Origin: DATCRE01 sp964235605
Lineage (GTDB): Bacteria > Bacteroidota > Bacteroidia > Cytophagales > Cyclobacteriaceae
Assembly: GCA_964235605.1 (NCBI GenBank)
Contig: CAXSCR010000012.1
Span: 1-64,000, forward strand
Length of the DNA: 64,000 nucleotides
Direction: 5' to 3'
The notes under the pieces are model-generated. The model had not been told where the DNA came from. It ran no database searches and saw only the letters and a list, made by a program, of their open reading frames with translations. The translations under genes and the position numbers were made by a program. Below, one piece after another: positions 44,155 to 54,900 of the stretch (position 1 is its first letter; the number at the start of each line of letters is the position of its first letter).

Positions 44155-45164
44155 CTGCTAAGTATATTTTTCCCTCGATTGCATACAGCGTACGATCGCT
44201 GAACAATTCTCAAATTAGTATAATGCCTGCAACAGGCGTCTTCTGTGGACAAATTTAATAGGTATAATAATTTTTAATCCTTTAACATCCATCGTATGGG
44301 CGACGAATCTACACTATTCGATGTACCTATTGAGTTTATGATGCGCTAGATTGTGAAAAAACTACTATCACAATTTGCGCGGAAAATTTTAGTGGTAAGT
44401 AAACCGATTGAATCACCCGTATTTTTTTTACTTTCACGTTGATGAACCCTACGCTATTCTTGGTGTATCAACCAGCGCAAGTGATCAAGAGATCAAAAAT
44501 GCTTATCGCCGCCTGGTAAAGCGCTATCATCCCGATCGACAGTTACCCGAAGCAGCTTGTTTCAATGGTTGAATCTTGAATTTACTTTTGAAAGCTCTCG
44601 CTTCCATTAAGGAGCCCCGATAGCATGTGGCGAATACCATTCATTACCGTATATTGTAAGCTGAATTGTTTTAAGAATTCCCTTCAGCTTCCCTTAACAG
44701 TCTGTGCAACTAAACGAACATATAAATAATGCAATTAAGGGTGTAAATTAAATAACATTCTCATTTATCTTATATAAAAGTAAACAAGGATCGAATTCTA
44801 TCCTTTTACAGTGGTTCTCGTGATATCATTCCAGAACAAAATCCAGGTTAGTTTCTTACTTAAATTCCAATAAACGAATAACCGGATTTTAAAGTCGTTT
44901 TAATAACCACCATTGCGCGCGTGTATATGTAGACAATATCGGTCATTTATGGTTACACTAAGTTATGTAGTTGTAATTACCCACACGCGAAATAGTAGAA
45001 ACAATTTCAATAAACTGTGCTCATCATTTGCGTTTAGCGTGTAGTCTCACGTAATGTTTCATCAATTATCCTCCCCTTTTTGGATACGTCCACTTTAAGT
45101 TGGTGTTGACATGGCAAGCTGGAACATTTTTTTTACATCCGCCTAATAAAAACTTACGCATACA
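44155..45164. other. long intergenic region containing a J-domain relic
   Basis: About 1 kb without an intact gene. The only recognisable piece is the DnaJ-like fragment at 44441-44572 (plus strand). The rest is A+T-rich, with many stops in all frames and no strong repeat or hairpin. The promoter of the receiver-domain gene lies at its right end. Confidence 0.55.
44441..44572 (+). pseudogene. truncated J-domain (DnaJ-like) fragment
   Basis: Forty-three codons read [20 protein letters not shown] and then [20 protein letters not shown] with a stop soon after. This is the first two-thirds of a J-domain, with the HPD motif intact. No start codon fits in frame, and helix IV and everything beyond are missing. 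It is the remnant of a DnaJ-family or J-domain protein gene. Confidence 0.8.
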
Positions 45165-45172
45165 TACTTTTG
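45165..45172 (+). promoter_or_regulatory. -7 box of the receiver gene
   Basis: TACTTTTG fits TAnnTTTG. It ends 1 base before the ATG at 45174, so the message would be leaderless, or the ATG is slightly upstream of the true transcript start. Confidence 0.4.
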
Positions 45173-45173
45173 C

Positions 45174-45569
45174 ATGAAAGTCTTAATAGTTGATGAGGAT
45201 GAAGATGACGTTCTATTATTGAAGGTCACATTAAGGGAAATTGATAGCAGTGTAAATGTTATCTATACAACCAACGGGAGACAATGCTTGAGAAAGATTG
45301 AGGAAACAAAACCAGACCTGATTTTTTTAGATATTAATATGCCGATGATGAGCGGTAAAGATTGCTTAGATAAAATAAAAAAACATGAGTACTACAAAGC
45401 TATTCCCGTTATAATGTATTCCACAATAATTTCTCCTAGTAAAATTGAAGAATACAGGAATGTTCAATTTCTTAAAAAACCTAGTAGCATGATAGAGTTT
45501 AAACAAAACATACAAGCCATTCTTTCAGAATATAGTGGGGCAGAACCCAGTAATATTAACATGGTTTAA
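45174..45569 (+). CDS. stand-alone response regulator receiver protein
   Basis: A 131-residue CheY-like protein with no output domain. Receiver features are complete: acidic pocket VDEDEDD (residues 6-12), phospho-acceptor Asp53 in LIFLDINMPMMSG, Ser/Thr at YST (82-84) and the conserved Lys near 101 in FLKKPSS. The partner kinase is not in the window; single-domain receivers of this type often work with a hybrid or phytochrome-like kinase encoded elsewhere. It is isolated by long gaps on both sides and sits in the region rich in gene relics. Confidence 0.92.
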   Translation: MKVLIVDEDEDDVLLLKVTLREIDSSVNVIYTTNGRQCLRKIEETKPDLIFLDINMPMMSGKDCLDKIKKHEYYKAIPVIMYSTIISPSKIEEYRNVQFLKKPSSMIEFKQNIQAILSEYSGAEPSNINMV

Positions 45570-45882
45570 ACTAGGTTCAGTAATGTCTATACTCCCTATT
45601 TGTCATACCCTTTAAGATTTTCTTAGATCAATAAATTTGGATCATCTTCATTGATGCACAGGGCATGCAGGCGCTGTTAAAAGACAGGCAAGAGAAAATA
45701 GCATTTAATTAAACAAGCCAAATGGATGAATGCATGGTGCAAAATATTGGAAATTATGAATCACTACAATTTCCTATATCAAGGTTTTACAAAGTTCGAT
45801 TTTATATAAAAGATATTAGATAATCTTACACTTCATCTCCTTGAACGACGATTTGTCATTGTTTTACCAGAGTTGTTAGAAA
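45570..45882. other. intergenic region
   Basis: About 310 bases between the receiver gene and trmB, which converge on it. I see no gene, repeat or clear terminator in it. Confidence 0.5.
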
Positions 45883-46536
45883 CTAAAACTTAAACCTCAA
45901 ATACTTAATCTTCTCCCCTTTCGCAGCAAAGAGTACTTCATACCTTGTCTTAATATCAAAACATTCCGGGCGGAGCTCAGATTCATATAGATCACGCGTG
46001 AATTGAATATCATGGATATCATTTCGTGATTGAAGCTCTTGAAGAGAGTATTCGAATAAATCTGTGTTGTCGGTTTTTAACCTTATATAACAACCAGGCT
46101 TCACCATCTTCTTATATATATTTAGAAAACGCGGACTGGTGAGTCGTCTTTTAACATCGCGCTTTTTCGGACGAGGATCTGGGAAGGTAATCCAGATTTC
46201 TTCAATCTCATTTGCATCGAAATAACTTCCAATATCTAGGATGGGCGTTCTTAAAAAGGCTACATTAGTAAGACCTTGTTCTACTGCAAGGGTACTTCCC
46301 CTCCAAATGCGCTCACCTTTTACATCAACACCAATAAAATTTTTGTATGGGAAGAGCGCACCTAAGCCAACGGTATACTCTCCCCTACCACACGCCAATT
46401 CTAATGTAATGGGATTGTTGTTTTTAAAGTATTCTTGATGCCAATTTCCTTTAATTTTGTTAAAGATCTCCTTGGTATGCTCAATAACATTATCACGTTC
46501 TTCTACAATTCTAAACCGTTCCAGCTTTCGCTTCAT
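45883..46536 (-). CDS. trmB: tRNA (guanine(46)-N7)-methyltransferase
   Basis: SAM-dependent m7G46 methylation of tRNA. The protein has 217 residues. Key blocks: ITLELACGRGEYTVGLGALFPYKNFIGVDVKGERIWRG (SAM binding, motif I with GxG), EEIWITFPDPRPKKRDVKRRLTSPRFL (the TrmB signature with the catalytic Asp in FPDPRPK) and GCYIRLKTDNTDLFEYSL, then the C-terminal ELRPECFDIKTRYEVLFAAKGEKI. Its ATG overlaps the folC stop by 4 bases, so folC and trmB are cotranscribed. Confidence 0.95.
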   Translation of the reverse strand: MKRKLERFRIVEERDNVIEHTKEIFNKIKGNWHQEYFKNNNPITLELACGRGEYTVGLGALFPYKNFIGVDVKGERIWRGSTLAVEQGLTNVAFLRTPILDIGSYFDANEIEEIWITFPDPRPKKRDVKRRLTSPRFLNIYKKMVKPGCYIRLKTDNTDLFEYSLQELQSRNDIHDIQFTRDLYESELRPECFDIKTRYEVLFAAKGEKIKYLRFKF

Positions 46537-47831
46537 AAGCTTTCAATTTCAGCCACCACAAAGGTACTTCCCCCTATAAATATAAAATCATCAGCACTAG
46601 CGCCTTCCATTGCTTTCTGAATAGCATTATTAACATCCGGCTCTACAACACCATGTAGATTAAATTCACGGGCTCTTTCCGCCAGTAAGCTGGCATCTAA
46701 CGCCCTTGGAATTTGGGCTTGGCAAAAGTAATAGGCAGCGTCTTGTGGTAAAAGCGAAAGCACGTTGCTAATGTCTTTGTCTTTCACCATACCCAAAACA
46801 ATATGTAGTTTATTGTATCGGTGTGCTTTGATTTGCTTTACTACTTCGTGTACGCCATCAACATTATGGCCGGTATCACATATTATCAACGGACGGTCAT
46901 TTAATTTCTGCCAGCGACCCTTAAGATTGGTATTAACGATAACATTCTTTAATCCATCAAGAACATGATTATTACTTATAACAAATCCACTTTCAATTAA
47001 CAGTTCTATTGCCTTTATCACACCAACCACATTCTTGTGCTGATAAAATCCCTTTAAGGGCAACGCTACACTCTGATAAGCGAGTGATTCATTTTTTAAA
47101 ATGTCGACATGAGTAGCCCCTTGTGAATCAATTTGACTTTGCACTTGAAAATAATCTGAAGCAAAATATATAGGCGCATCTTCTTGTTTTGCCTTCTCAT
47201 TAAATACATGCGCTACCTCCTCTTGACGTTCGCTTACCACTACAGGTACGTGAGACTTAATGATCCCCGCTTTCTCACTTGCTATCTTAACTAGTGTATC
47301 ACCCAATATATCGGTGTGGTCCAAGCCTATGTTTGTGATGAGCGATAATAGGGGTGTGATTATATTGGTGGAATCTAGTCTTCCGCCGAGTCCTACTTCA
47401 ATTATGGCAATGTCAACGTTTTCTTTTTTAAAGTAATCAAACGCCATTGCTACTGTGATTTCAAAAAACGAAGGTTGAATTTCTTCAATCACTGGCTTAA
47501 TACGATTTACAAAGTCGACTACAAAATCCTTATCTATTTCTGCGCCATTAATGCGTATACGCTCTGTGAATTCTTTTAAATGTGGCGAGGTATATAGTCC
47601 TGTTTTGTAGCCTGCAGTTTGTAGAATGGAGGCTAGCATATGTGAAGTGCTGCCCTTGCCATTGGTTCCTGCCACGTGAACTGTTTTAACTTCCTTGTGG
47701 GGATTTCCGATGGCTTCACAAAGCTTGATGGTGTTGGTTAAATCAGCCTTATATGCTGATGTTCCAACCCGTTGAAAGATGGGAAGGTTTGCGTAGAGAT
47801 ATTGAAGTGCTTCTGAGTAAGTTTTAAACAC
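46533..47831 (-). CDS. folC: folylpolyglutamate synthase / dihydrofolate synthase
   Basis: Mur-ligase-fold enzyme adding glutamate to dihydropteroate and to folates. The protein has 432 residues, with the P-loop VAGTNGKGSTSHMLASIL near residue 50, the Mur-type segments GLYTSPHLKEFTERIRING, IIEVGLGGRLDSTNII and ITNIGLDHTDILGDTLVKIASEKAGIIK, and in the C-terminal part ICDTGHNVDGVHEVV. All are standard. Start coordinates give MFKTYSEALQYLYANLP, the usual N-terminus. It is first in a two-gene operon with trmB. Confidence 0.95.
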   Translation of the reverse strand: MFKTYSEALQYLYANLPIFQRVGTSAYKADLTNTIKLCEAIGNPHKEVKTVHVAGTNGKGSTSHMLASILQTAGYKTGLYTSPHLKEFTERIRINGAEIDKDFVVDFVNRIKPVIEEIQPSFFEITVAMAFDYFKKENVDIAIIEVGLGGRLDSTNIITPLLSLITNIGLDHTDILGDTLVKIASEKAGIIKSHVPVVVSERQEEVAHVFNEKAKQEDAPIYFASDYFQVQSQIDSQGATHVDILKNESLAYQSVALPLKGFYQHKNVVGVIKAIELLIESGFVISNNHVLDGLKNVIVNTNLKGRWQKLNDRPLIICDTGHNVDGVHEVVKQIKAHRYNKLHIVLGMVKDKDISNVLSLLPQDAAYYFCQAQIPRALDASLLAERAREFNLHGVVEPDVNNAIQKAMEGASADDFIFIGGSTFVVAEIESL

Positions 47832-47936
47832 AATTTTAAGTCTTCCTGCTCTTTTTTAACTCCTGTAGGTATGGGGTTGTATATGCGCTTGCAAGATAAC
47901 TATTTTATGATGGCACACCCTTTTTGGAATAGAATA

Positions 47937-47967
47937 ATAGCTCCGGAAGTTAACACTCCGAAGCTAT
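47937..47967 (-). terminator. hairpin downstream of the 47990-48307 fragment
   Basis: ATAGCTCCGGA pairs with TCCGAAGCTAT with one mismatch and a 9-nt loop. The T-run is weak on both strands. It lies between two minus-strand genes and may stop the upstream tonB-containing transcript. Confidence 0.4.
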
Positions 47968-47989
47968 ATAATTATTTAATGTGATTATC

Positions 47990-48307
47990 TTAGAATCGAT
48001 AGAATAAGAAAAGTCCGCTAGCGGAAGACATTGATAATGCCAAGTTTCGATCTTTACTTTCATTCTTTGATACCGAAACATAGTTCTCGGAAACGTTCTT
48101 CCCATAATTATATTGAATATTAAATGAAGCTTCTGCTGACCCATAAAGACAGTTAGTAAAATTGCAACGAACTCCAAGGAACGGTCTTAGCCCCAATCCA
48201 ACACTCCAGGTCTTATTTGAATTATTTTTAATGTTATCAATATAGGTTTTCTGATTGCCTGTTGAGTAAAATGAAGCCAGATCAGCGCCGTAATAGAAAT
48301 TCCACAA
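47990..48307 (-). pseudogene. C-terminal fragment of an outer-membrane barrel protein
   Basis: A 105-codon frame with a TTG start and no signal peptide; the frame continues only 7 codons further upstream to a TAG. The sequence (WNFYYGADLASFYSTG, WSVGLGLRPFLGVRCNF, YGSAEASFNIQYNYG, ending SASGLFLFYRF) has short alternating strands and a C-terminal Phe-rich strand typical of Bacteroidota outer-membrane proteins. It looks like the last part of a longer gene whose front is lost next to tonB. It could instead be a short gene with an unusual start. Confidence 0.5.
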
Positions 48308-48353
48308 TGAATAAAATAGAACGATCTAGTTCAGATCTAAATGATTGGATCGT

Positions 48354-49295
48354 CTATTTAGAGACTACACGGAAAGTGATTCTTCCTTCAGATTGCGGTG
48401 GTAGGCCTGCACTCTTTGGTACAAACTCTAACCTCCTAATTGCTGCCTTTAATTTTTGTTCTGCCTCCAGACTAAGGCCTCGCTTTAATGCGATAACATT
48501 AGTAACTTGACCATTGTCATCTATCTTAACTGAAAACTCGTAGGTACCATAAGCCTCATCTGGCAGCGCTGGTGTATTTACAGTTGGCCATTCAAATCCG
48601 TTAAAACCAGTCATAGAAACACCACCCGCTCCACCGGCACCGTTGCCACCTGTTCCTTGGTTGCCATACATCGCTTTAGCATCAGGTGTACCTTGTGGAC
48701 TTCCTTTATCGCCTGTCTTATTTGCATCATCGCCTTGGTTTCCTGATTTGCCTTCTCTTCCTTCTCCTCCGGTTTTATTGCTTTCAGTTTTAGCAGTTGT
48801 GTTGGGTTTGTAAACTGCTACAGGATTTTCTTTACGAGGCACTTCCTTCGGCTTTATAACCTCTACAGGTTTTTCTTTAGGCTTTTCTACTGGCTTTGGA
48901 TCTTTCTTATCATTAACCCCTATGGTACTCTCATCGTCCTCTCGTGTTACGATTTTTTCTGTTGGCTTTGTGTCTGAAACCTTTTCATGCTTTACTTCCT
49001 CCTTAACTTCTTCAGCTTGTTCGGGCGGAGTTTCTTCTGATTTACGCTCTTCGGTTTTTTCTTCCTTAGCAGGTTTGTCGGTACCCACAGGCTCCGTTGG
49101 TTGTATGGCACCTGTACCCTCAGTATCCATTCCGAAGTTTAATTCGATGCCATTAGATCCGCTTAAGGCTGAGAGTGGCGGATTAGGAGATTGCCATGAA
49201 ATGAAAAATATCGCTAGAAACAGCAAAACAATTTGCACACCCAATGTAGAGAGCATGGCTGTTGTTTTATTTTGCTTTTCCTGACGCTCGGTCAT
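48354..49295 (-). CDS. tonB: TonB-type energy transducer
   Basis: Couples the inner-membrane proton gradient to outer-membrane receptors, of which this window encodes at least two. The protein has 313 residues. A single membrane segment (about 14-34, MLSTLGVQIVLLFLAIFFI) is followed by a long Pro/Glu/Lys-rich periplasmic spacer (about 60-190) and a Gly-rich section. The C-terminal domain has YGTYEFSVKIDDNGQVTNVIALKRGLSLEAEQKLKAAIRRLEF and ends RITFRVVSK, as in TonB. No exbB or exbD lies in the window. The SPOR gene ends 12 bases upstream on the same strand, so the two are probably cotranscribed. Confidence 0.85.
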   Translation of the reverse strand: MTERQEKQNKTTAMLSTLGVQIVLLFLAIFFISWQSPNPPLSALSGSNGIELNFGMDTEGTGAIQPTEPVGTDKPAKEEKTEERKSEETPPEQAEEVKEEVKHEKVSDTKPTEKIVTREDDESTIGVNDKKDPKPVEKPKEKPVEVIKPKEVPRKENPVAVYKPNTTAKTESNKTGGEGREGKSGNQGDDANKTGDKGSPQGTPDAKAMYGNQGTGGNGAGGAGGVSMTGFNGFEWPTVNTPALPDEAYGTYEFSVKIDDNGQVTNVIALKRGLSLEAEQKLKAAIRRLEFVPKSAGLPPQSEGRITFRVVSK

Positions 49296-49307
49296 ATCAT
49301 TTATAAT

Positions 49308-50054
49308 TTAATATTTAGTTACCCAAGCACCGCCTTCATAGTCAGCCTTGAGCTCATCAGCGCTACTTTGTGCCTCCCCATACGTTTCGCCTGATGCAAC
49401 CGTTAAGCGCGAGAATTTTACACTTCCATGTTCCGGAATTATTTGCGTGCTTACGCCTTTTACACTCAATTTTTTGGCGTAATCCATAAGCAAATCGTCA
49501 TCTATATCACTCGCTACCACCACGTAGTAACGGCCGGTTCTCTCATTTAGTGTTTCGATCGTTCCTATTTTCGGTGCGGCATTGGCTATAGAATCAGCAC
49601 GGCGTTGTTCATCTGCTATACGTTGTGATTCTGCTTGTTTTGCAGCTTCGTCTTTGGCTAGGTTTTGGCGGGTTTGCTCTTCCATTCTTGCCCGCTCATC
49701 AGCTAGGGCTTTTTGATTAACCCTATAAACAGTGAAATACCAAATAGCGCCGGCTGCGATAAGCAATATGATAATAATACCAATTACTTTACCGGCTGAG
49801 GATGATTCCTCCTCGACAGGGTTAAAGATATGATCTGTCTGCTTTTCTTCTATGATCTCCTCGTCGTCATAGTTTGAATGAGAACTTGCTACTTCTTCAG
49901 AGTGATTTCTTTCTTCAACATATTCGTCCTGTTGCTCATCCCTATCTAAGGGTTTATATTCTATTTCAGGAAGGCCAAAGTTATCATCTGACTCATTGAT
50001 GTTGTCAGAGTTGTCTTGCGACTCATCCTCATCTGTCTTTTTTTTCCTAGCCAT
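49308..50054 (-). CDS. SPOR domain-containing protein
   Basis: Membrane-anchored protein that likely binds denuded peptidoglycan at division sites. I place the start at 50054 (MARKKKTDEDESQDNS); the ATG at 50084 would add 10 residues. An acidic cytoplasmic region (about 1-85) precedes the membrane segment VIGIIIILLIAAGAIWYFTV (about 93-112). A charged helix (LADERARMEEQTRQNLAKDEAAKQAESQRIADEQRRADS) links to the C-terminal SPOR domain (about 175-248: GRYYVVVASDIDDDLLMDYAKKL, KFSRLTVASGETYGEAQSSADELK). It is upstream of tonB on the same strand, 12 bases apart. Confidence 0.88.
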   Translation of the reverse strand: MARKKKTDEDESQDNSDNINESDDNFGLPEIEYKPLDRDEQQDEYVEERNHSEEVASSHSNYDDEEIIEEKQTDHIFNPVEEESSSAGKVIGIIIILLIAAGAIWYFTVYRVNQKALADERARMEEQTRQNLAKDEAAKQAESQRIADEQRRADSIANAAPKIGTIETLNERTGRYYVVVASDIDDDLLMDYAKKLSVKGVSTQIIPEHGSVKFSRLTVASGETYGEAQSSADELKADYEGGAWVTKY

Positions 50055-50306
50055 GTGTATTAATAGAATTGGTAAACTATACAAAAATAAGCTAAAATTT
50101 CACCCATGCAAACATTTCAGCACTGCGGTAGTAATGCAGTGGTCAAAGCCAAACCTAAAATAAAAAATGGAAGCTAAAAGTTACCTGTTATTGCATATAT
50201 GTTTCTACCTAAAAGTTCAAAATTCTAGCCGCTATTTCGAGACTAGACTGAAGGTAAAAAATAAGTAAGGCTAATCAAACCCTTCTAAAAATATTTACTT
50301 CTCCTA

Positions 50307-51971
50307 TTAAAAACTCCACGTCACACCGCCCATAACTTGAAATCCACGAACGGGATAGTTTAAGTAAGTTTGATATTTGGTAGATGTAATATTATTGAAC
50401 TGGAGGAAGATTGAAAGACTCGGGGAAAATAAATATTCAGCCCTAAAATTCAGATCAAATGCTGGGTCAAGTTTAACGATATTATGGGTAACCGGATCTA
50501 ATGCCTTGATGCCGCCTTGGGTTATGAGGTCAAGTTTGAATAACATCTTGTTGTATAAATTATAAGAAGCATTGGCGGTAAGCTTAAAAGTAGGACGATG
50601 CCATGCTTCTGCAACCTGGTCAGTACTGTATCCATACAGATCACCTCGGAGCATAAACTTAGCAAGTGTAGCTTGGGTATAGGCTAAGGAAACAAACAAG
50701 TTGGATCGTTTGGTTGATCCTCTATCATAGTCAATTACAAATTTTGCTTGGTCGCCTGTTGCTGCTGAATCGTTTCGGAAGAAGTACCAATTTCTTAGAT
50801 TAGCTAAGGATAGCCCACCATTAGCTGATATTTTATTACCTAATTTTGCATTTAACCCAAACTGAATTTCATACAGCTTATTGGTATGATATATAGGCAC
50901 GTTAGGGCCCAGCCAAAGGTTTTCAGTTGTCAAAGTTTGTAACGAAACCTTTTCAACACCACCTGACAGTGACCCTATGGCATCTACAGATGGACTTAAT
51001 GCATAGGTAGCTTGAAAGTCAGGATACAAATGGAAGTCTTTGCTATCAAGTGTATCGTTTTCATACGAGACAATAGCGCCCGCACTTAGCTTTAACCCTT
51101 CCATGGGCGCAAACTCATAAGCAGCATTGCCGTTAAAAAGATTGCGCGGACTAGCCTCGACAAACTCATCTTTTCGATTGATTAAATAATAATCAGCTTT
51201 CATGCGGATTCGCTTTTCATCGTCAATTTTATAGTGCGAGTTTAAACCAAAATCTACCTCACTTTCACGTGCACTGTACTTATCACTTAGATAACTGAAC
51301 CCCGCATTAAGTTTATAAGAGAAGTTAGAGCTTCTAGCATTAGCAACACTACCTCCCAATTTAAAAACAGTTACGGCTTGCCTGATGTCTCGCGCACGCA
51401 CATCCGTGCCTGGCGTATAACCATAAAAGTGAGTTGACCTATTATCAAAACCTACGTTGCCTGACAAAGCAAGAGCTTCACTAAATGATTGTCCATAAAA
51501 CGACAATCCATACATGCCACTACCGGATTTTGTTCCGTCAACAGGTCCTCTTATTGAGCTATTCAAATAAGCATGTGCGCCTATTAATTTATTCCTGTCT
51601 TTGGCTGAATTTATAAATGCCTCTAGATAAGGAGAAGCATAATTACCGACACCTGCACTCACATAACTTCCATACACGTTCGATGGGTTATCTGGTTTAA
51701 GTTTTAAAGGCTTAATGACAGGAGAAATTTGTGGTGTCTGAAAGCTGAAAGCACGGAAATCATACGAGATAGGAGGACGTTTGGGTTCTGATGGATGTGG
51801 TGGAATCTTATCAAAATTACGATTGGCTTGGAGCAAGGTAATCTGTCTTTCTTTTACAATTTCAATTTCAACAGCTTCTAATTCACCGTCATTGCCACCC
51901 CATGGTTTCTTATCCTGGGCCACAGCAAGGGTACTTATTAAAACGAGTGTAAGAATAAATAAATGTTTCAT
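50307..51971 (-). CDS. outer-membrane beta-barrel protein (TonB-receptor-like barrel, no plug)
   Basis: Outer-membrane protein of about 554 residues. I choose the start at 51971 (MKHLFILTLVLISTLAVAQ), a clear signal peptide, rather than the ATG at 52010. There is no plug or TonB box; the N-terminal 80 residues are a linker (LEAVEIEIVKERQITLLQANRNFDKIPP), then some 20 strands ending YPVRGFQVMGGVTWSF, a proper C-terminal barrel strand. The start lies 10 bases after the stop of the big TPR gene, so they form an operon. Such TPR-plus-barrel pairs are frequent in this phylum and may secrete or assemble envelope proteins, but the role is unknown. Confidence 0.78.
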   Translation of the reverse strand: MKHLFILTLVLISTLAVAQDKKPWGGNDGELEAVEIEIVKERQITLLQANRNFDKIPPHPSEPKRPPISYDFRAFSFQTPQISPVIKPLKLKPDNPSNVYGSYVSAGVGNYASPYLEAFINSAKDRNKLIGAHAYLNSSIRGPVDGTKSGSGMYGLSFYGQSFSEALALSGNVGFDNRSTHFYGYTPGTDVRARDIRQAVTVFKLGGSVANARSSNFSYKLNAGFSYLSDKYSARESEVDFGLNSHYKIDDEKRIRMKADYYLINRKDEFVEASPRNLFNGNAAYEFAPMEGLKLSAGAIVSYENDTLDSKDFHLYPDFQATYALSPSVDAIGSLSGGVEKVSLQTLTTENLWLGPNVPIYHTNKLYEIQFGLNAKLGNKISANGGLSLANLRNWYFFRNDSAATGDQAKFVIDYDRGSTKRSNLFVSLAYTQATLAKFMLRGDLYGYSTDQVAEAWHRPTFKLTANASYNLYNKMLFKLDLITQGGIKALDPVTHNIVKLDPAFDLNFRAEYLFSPSLSIFLQFNNITSTKYQTYLNYPVRGFQVMGGVTWSF

Positions 51972-51981
51972 TGGTAAAAGA

Positions 51982-54900
51982 TCAACGAATGGTTTCAAGT
52001 GTATCGGCATCTAAAGTCTTTTGTTTATCGGCCGCAGCCTGTTCAATCTGCTTAATTTTTTCTCTCGCTTGTTCTTTAACCTGTGGAGAAGGGAACTTGT
52101 CTATCAAAGATTTCAATGTCGCCCTGGCTTGGAAAATATCATTCATGGCAATGAAATTATCAGCAAGCAATAAGTATGATTTACCCACCCAAGTCTCATA
52201 TGAGGCAAAATCTTCATTTAAACTTACAACAGTCTCATAGCACTGCTTATATTCTTTTTGTAAATAGAAAATCTGCGCAAGCTGATATTTAGCCTCAGCC
52301 CCAAATTCATCATGCGCACTATTAAGTGTGTTTAGAAATTCATCTTTAGCAGTTTCATTATCCCCACGGGCTATGGCTGTTTTTCCAAGGTAAAGTGACG
52401 CCTTGTTTTGAGCGCTGGCATTTACACCCCCTTTTTCTAAAATGATCCTAGCATAAATATCAGCAGAATCATATAGGCCTTGCAAGTAAAATGTTTCCAT
52501 TAAACCAGCCCAAGCATTGTATTGCTCTTTTTTATTGGAAGCCATTTTCTCAAGGCGATGAAAACTACCCAAGGCGCTATCATGTTTGCCTTGGTTGAAT
52601 TGAATTTCTGCAATACGGCCTATCACTCGGCTACCCATATTAAAATTAACATCATTGCTGAGCTCAGTAAAGATGGGCAAGGCATTATCAAAGTTCTTAA
52701 GTCGATAGTATGATTCAGCTATGTAATAATTCGCCTCTTGCAGTCTTGCGCTTTGCGGATAGGCCGACTTAAAACTAGTAAGATTGTTTATTGATTTCTG
52801 ATATTGTTGATCAAAATAAAAATTCTTACCTGTTTCAAATTCAAGACTTTCAATGCCTTTATTCTCCGGATTGGCTGTCTTAAATTGTGTTAAATATTTT
52901 TCAAACTCACCTGATCTTCCTGCTAGGGTTAAAGCTTCTTGCAAAGGCAACAAAGCATCTTGTGCTGACGGATGACCCGGAAATCTATTAACTACCGATA
53001 TATAGTCAGCAATTGTTTTATCATACTGCGCTAAATTAAAATAAGAAGCCGCGCGCCGCATATAAGCATAAGGAAGGAAATTTGAGTTGGCTCCCTCCTT
53101 TATTAACTGAGTCAAGCCTTCAGCGGCAACTTGATAGTTGCCCTGCTCTATATCAAACTGAGCGCGTTGAAACATGGCTTCATCGCGATACTGCGATTTT
53201 GGATAATTTTGAATAAGGGCAGAAAATTGCTTTCTGGCTTCAGCATACTTACGTTGGATGCCATAGATAGAGCCCGTCTGTAAAAACACATAATCATTAT
53301 CACTTGAACCGATAGCAATTGCTTTGTTGTAATAGGTAAGTGCATCATCGTATTGCTTGCTTACATAATAGCAATCTGCCAGACGAATGAGCCCATCAGC
53401 ATAATTAGTTGTGTTTTTATTTCCTTTATTTGTAAAGTCCTTAAAATTAAAAAGTGCCTTATCATAGGCCTTCAAGTTGAAATGCGCGTAGCCCAGTCCG
53501 TAGCGGGTATTTAACAATATCTCGGAATCAACTGTACTACCCATAGACACTACACGCTGATAATTGGTTATCGCTTCTTCATATTTTTTACCGTTAGAGT
53601 ATGCTTCACCATTCCAGAAGCTAGCAAGTGCTACATAATTTTTTTCGATTGGATATTCTAAAGACTTATTGAAGTACTTTACCGCTTCCGCGTACTCGTC
53701 CTTATTAAATAGCTCTGCTCCTTTCAAGTAAGTTGCCTTTTGATAAGCCTGGTCTATGTACTGACTTCTGTTGGGTAAAGCTTCTATGTACTCAATGGCT
53801 TTATGAAAATTATTTCCATTGACGTAGGCCTGGGCCAGCAACTCCTTTACTTCCGTGATATGTACACCTGTAGGATAGGCAACTTGGAATTTTTCTAATT
53901 CACTGATGGCCTGATCAGGCTTACCAGCGTCGTATGATACTTTCGCAAATTGAAAGGTACTCTCTTCGGTTAGTTTTTTATCAGCAGGATAATGTCTAGC
54001 ATAATCAAAAGAGTTCATCGCGTAAAGCTTATCGCCTTGCTTTAAATATAGAATACCCAGATAATAAGAAGCGTAATAGCTAATGGAGTCTTTCGTAGCG
54101 GCTGACTTATTGAGATAATCAACAGCCTTTTCATTTTGTCCTAATGAATAATTGGCGTAGCCAGCGCGAAACAATACAGCGCTTTCTGCCTTTTCAGGAT
54201 TTTCTGATAAATACTTGTCATACGATTCTGTTGCACGCTTAAAGTCATTCTTAAAGTAATAGGCATCAGCGACAAGCATCGAAATCTCATTTATGTTTGC
54301 AATACCTGTTCTCGTTTTTAGTGTGGCTGCATATTGAATGAGTTCATCATATTTGCCTTGCTTATAATAGATGTTGGCGATAAGGTAAGGTACAATGTTG
54401 CTGTACGATGGACTAATCTCAGCGCGTTTAAGATCAGTAAGCGCTTCATCATATAAGGCTTTTGAGTTTTCGACGAAACCTGCATAATAATTTGAAGCTG
54501 GCGAATAAGATGATCCTTGCTTCTTTACAAAATTAAATTGCGCTAAGGCCTCATCTAATTTTTTAAGATTAAAGAAACTGTATCCCCATTTAAAATGTGC
54601 TTCGTTTTGTTGGTTGCTTGAGAGCGATGGGAAATTTACTTTTTTAAAATAGACTGATGCTTTGGTGTAGTTCTTATCGTTATAGAAAAAATTGGCTAGA
54701 TCGTAATAAGCGGTGGCTGCTCTGGTGTTAGAGGGATAATTGGTTATAAATTGGTCGATGAGTTTTTCGCCATCTGTATGGCCGAGGCTTAATGCTGAAA
54801 AGGCCACGAAGTACGCTGACTCTGCTCTTCTGGTGTCGTTAGTTGGCGCCGTGACGAGGAACTCAGTAAACACAACCCGAGCCGCACCATAGTTGGCATG

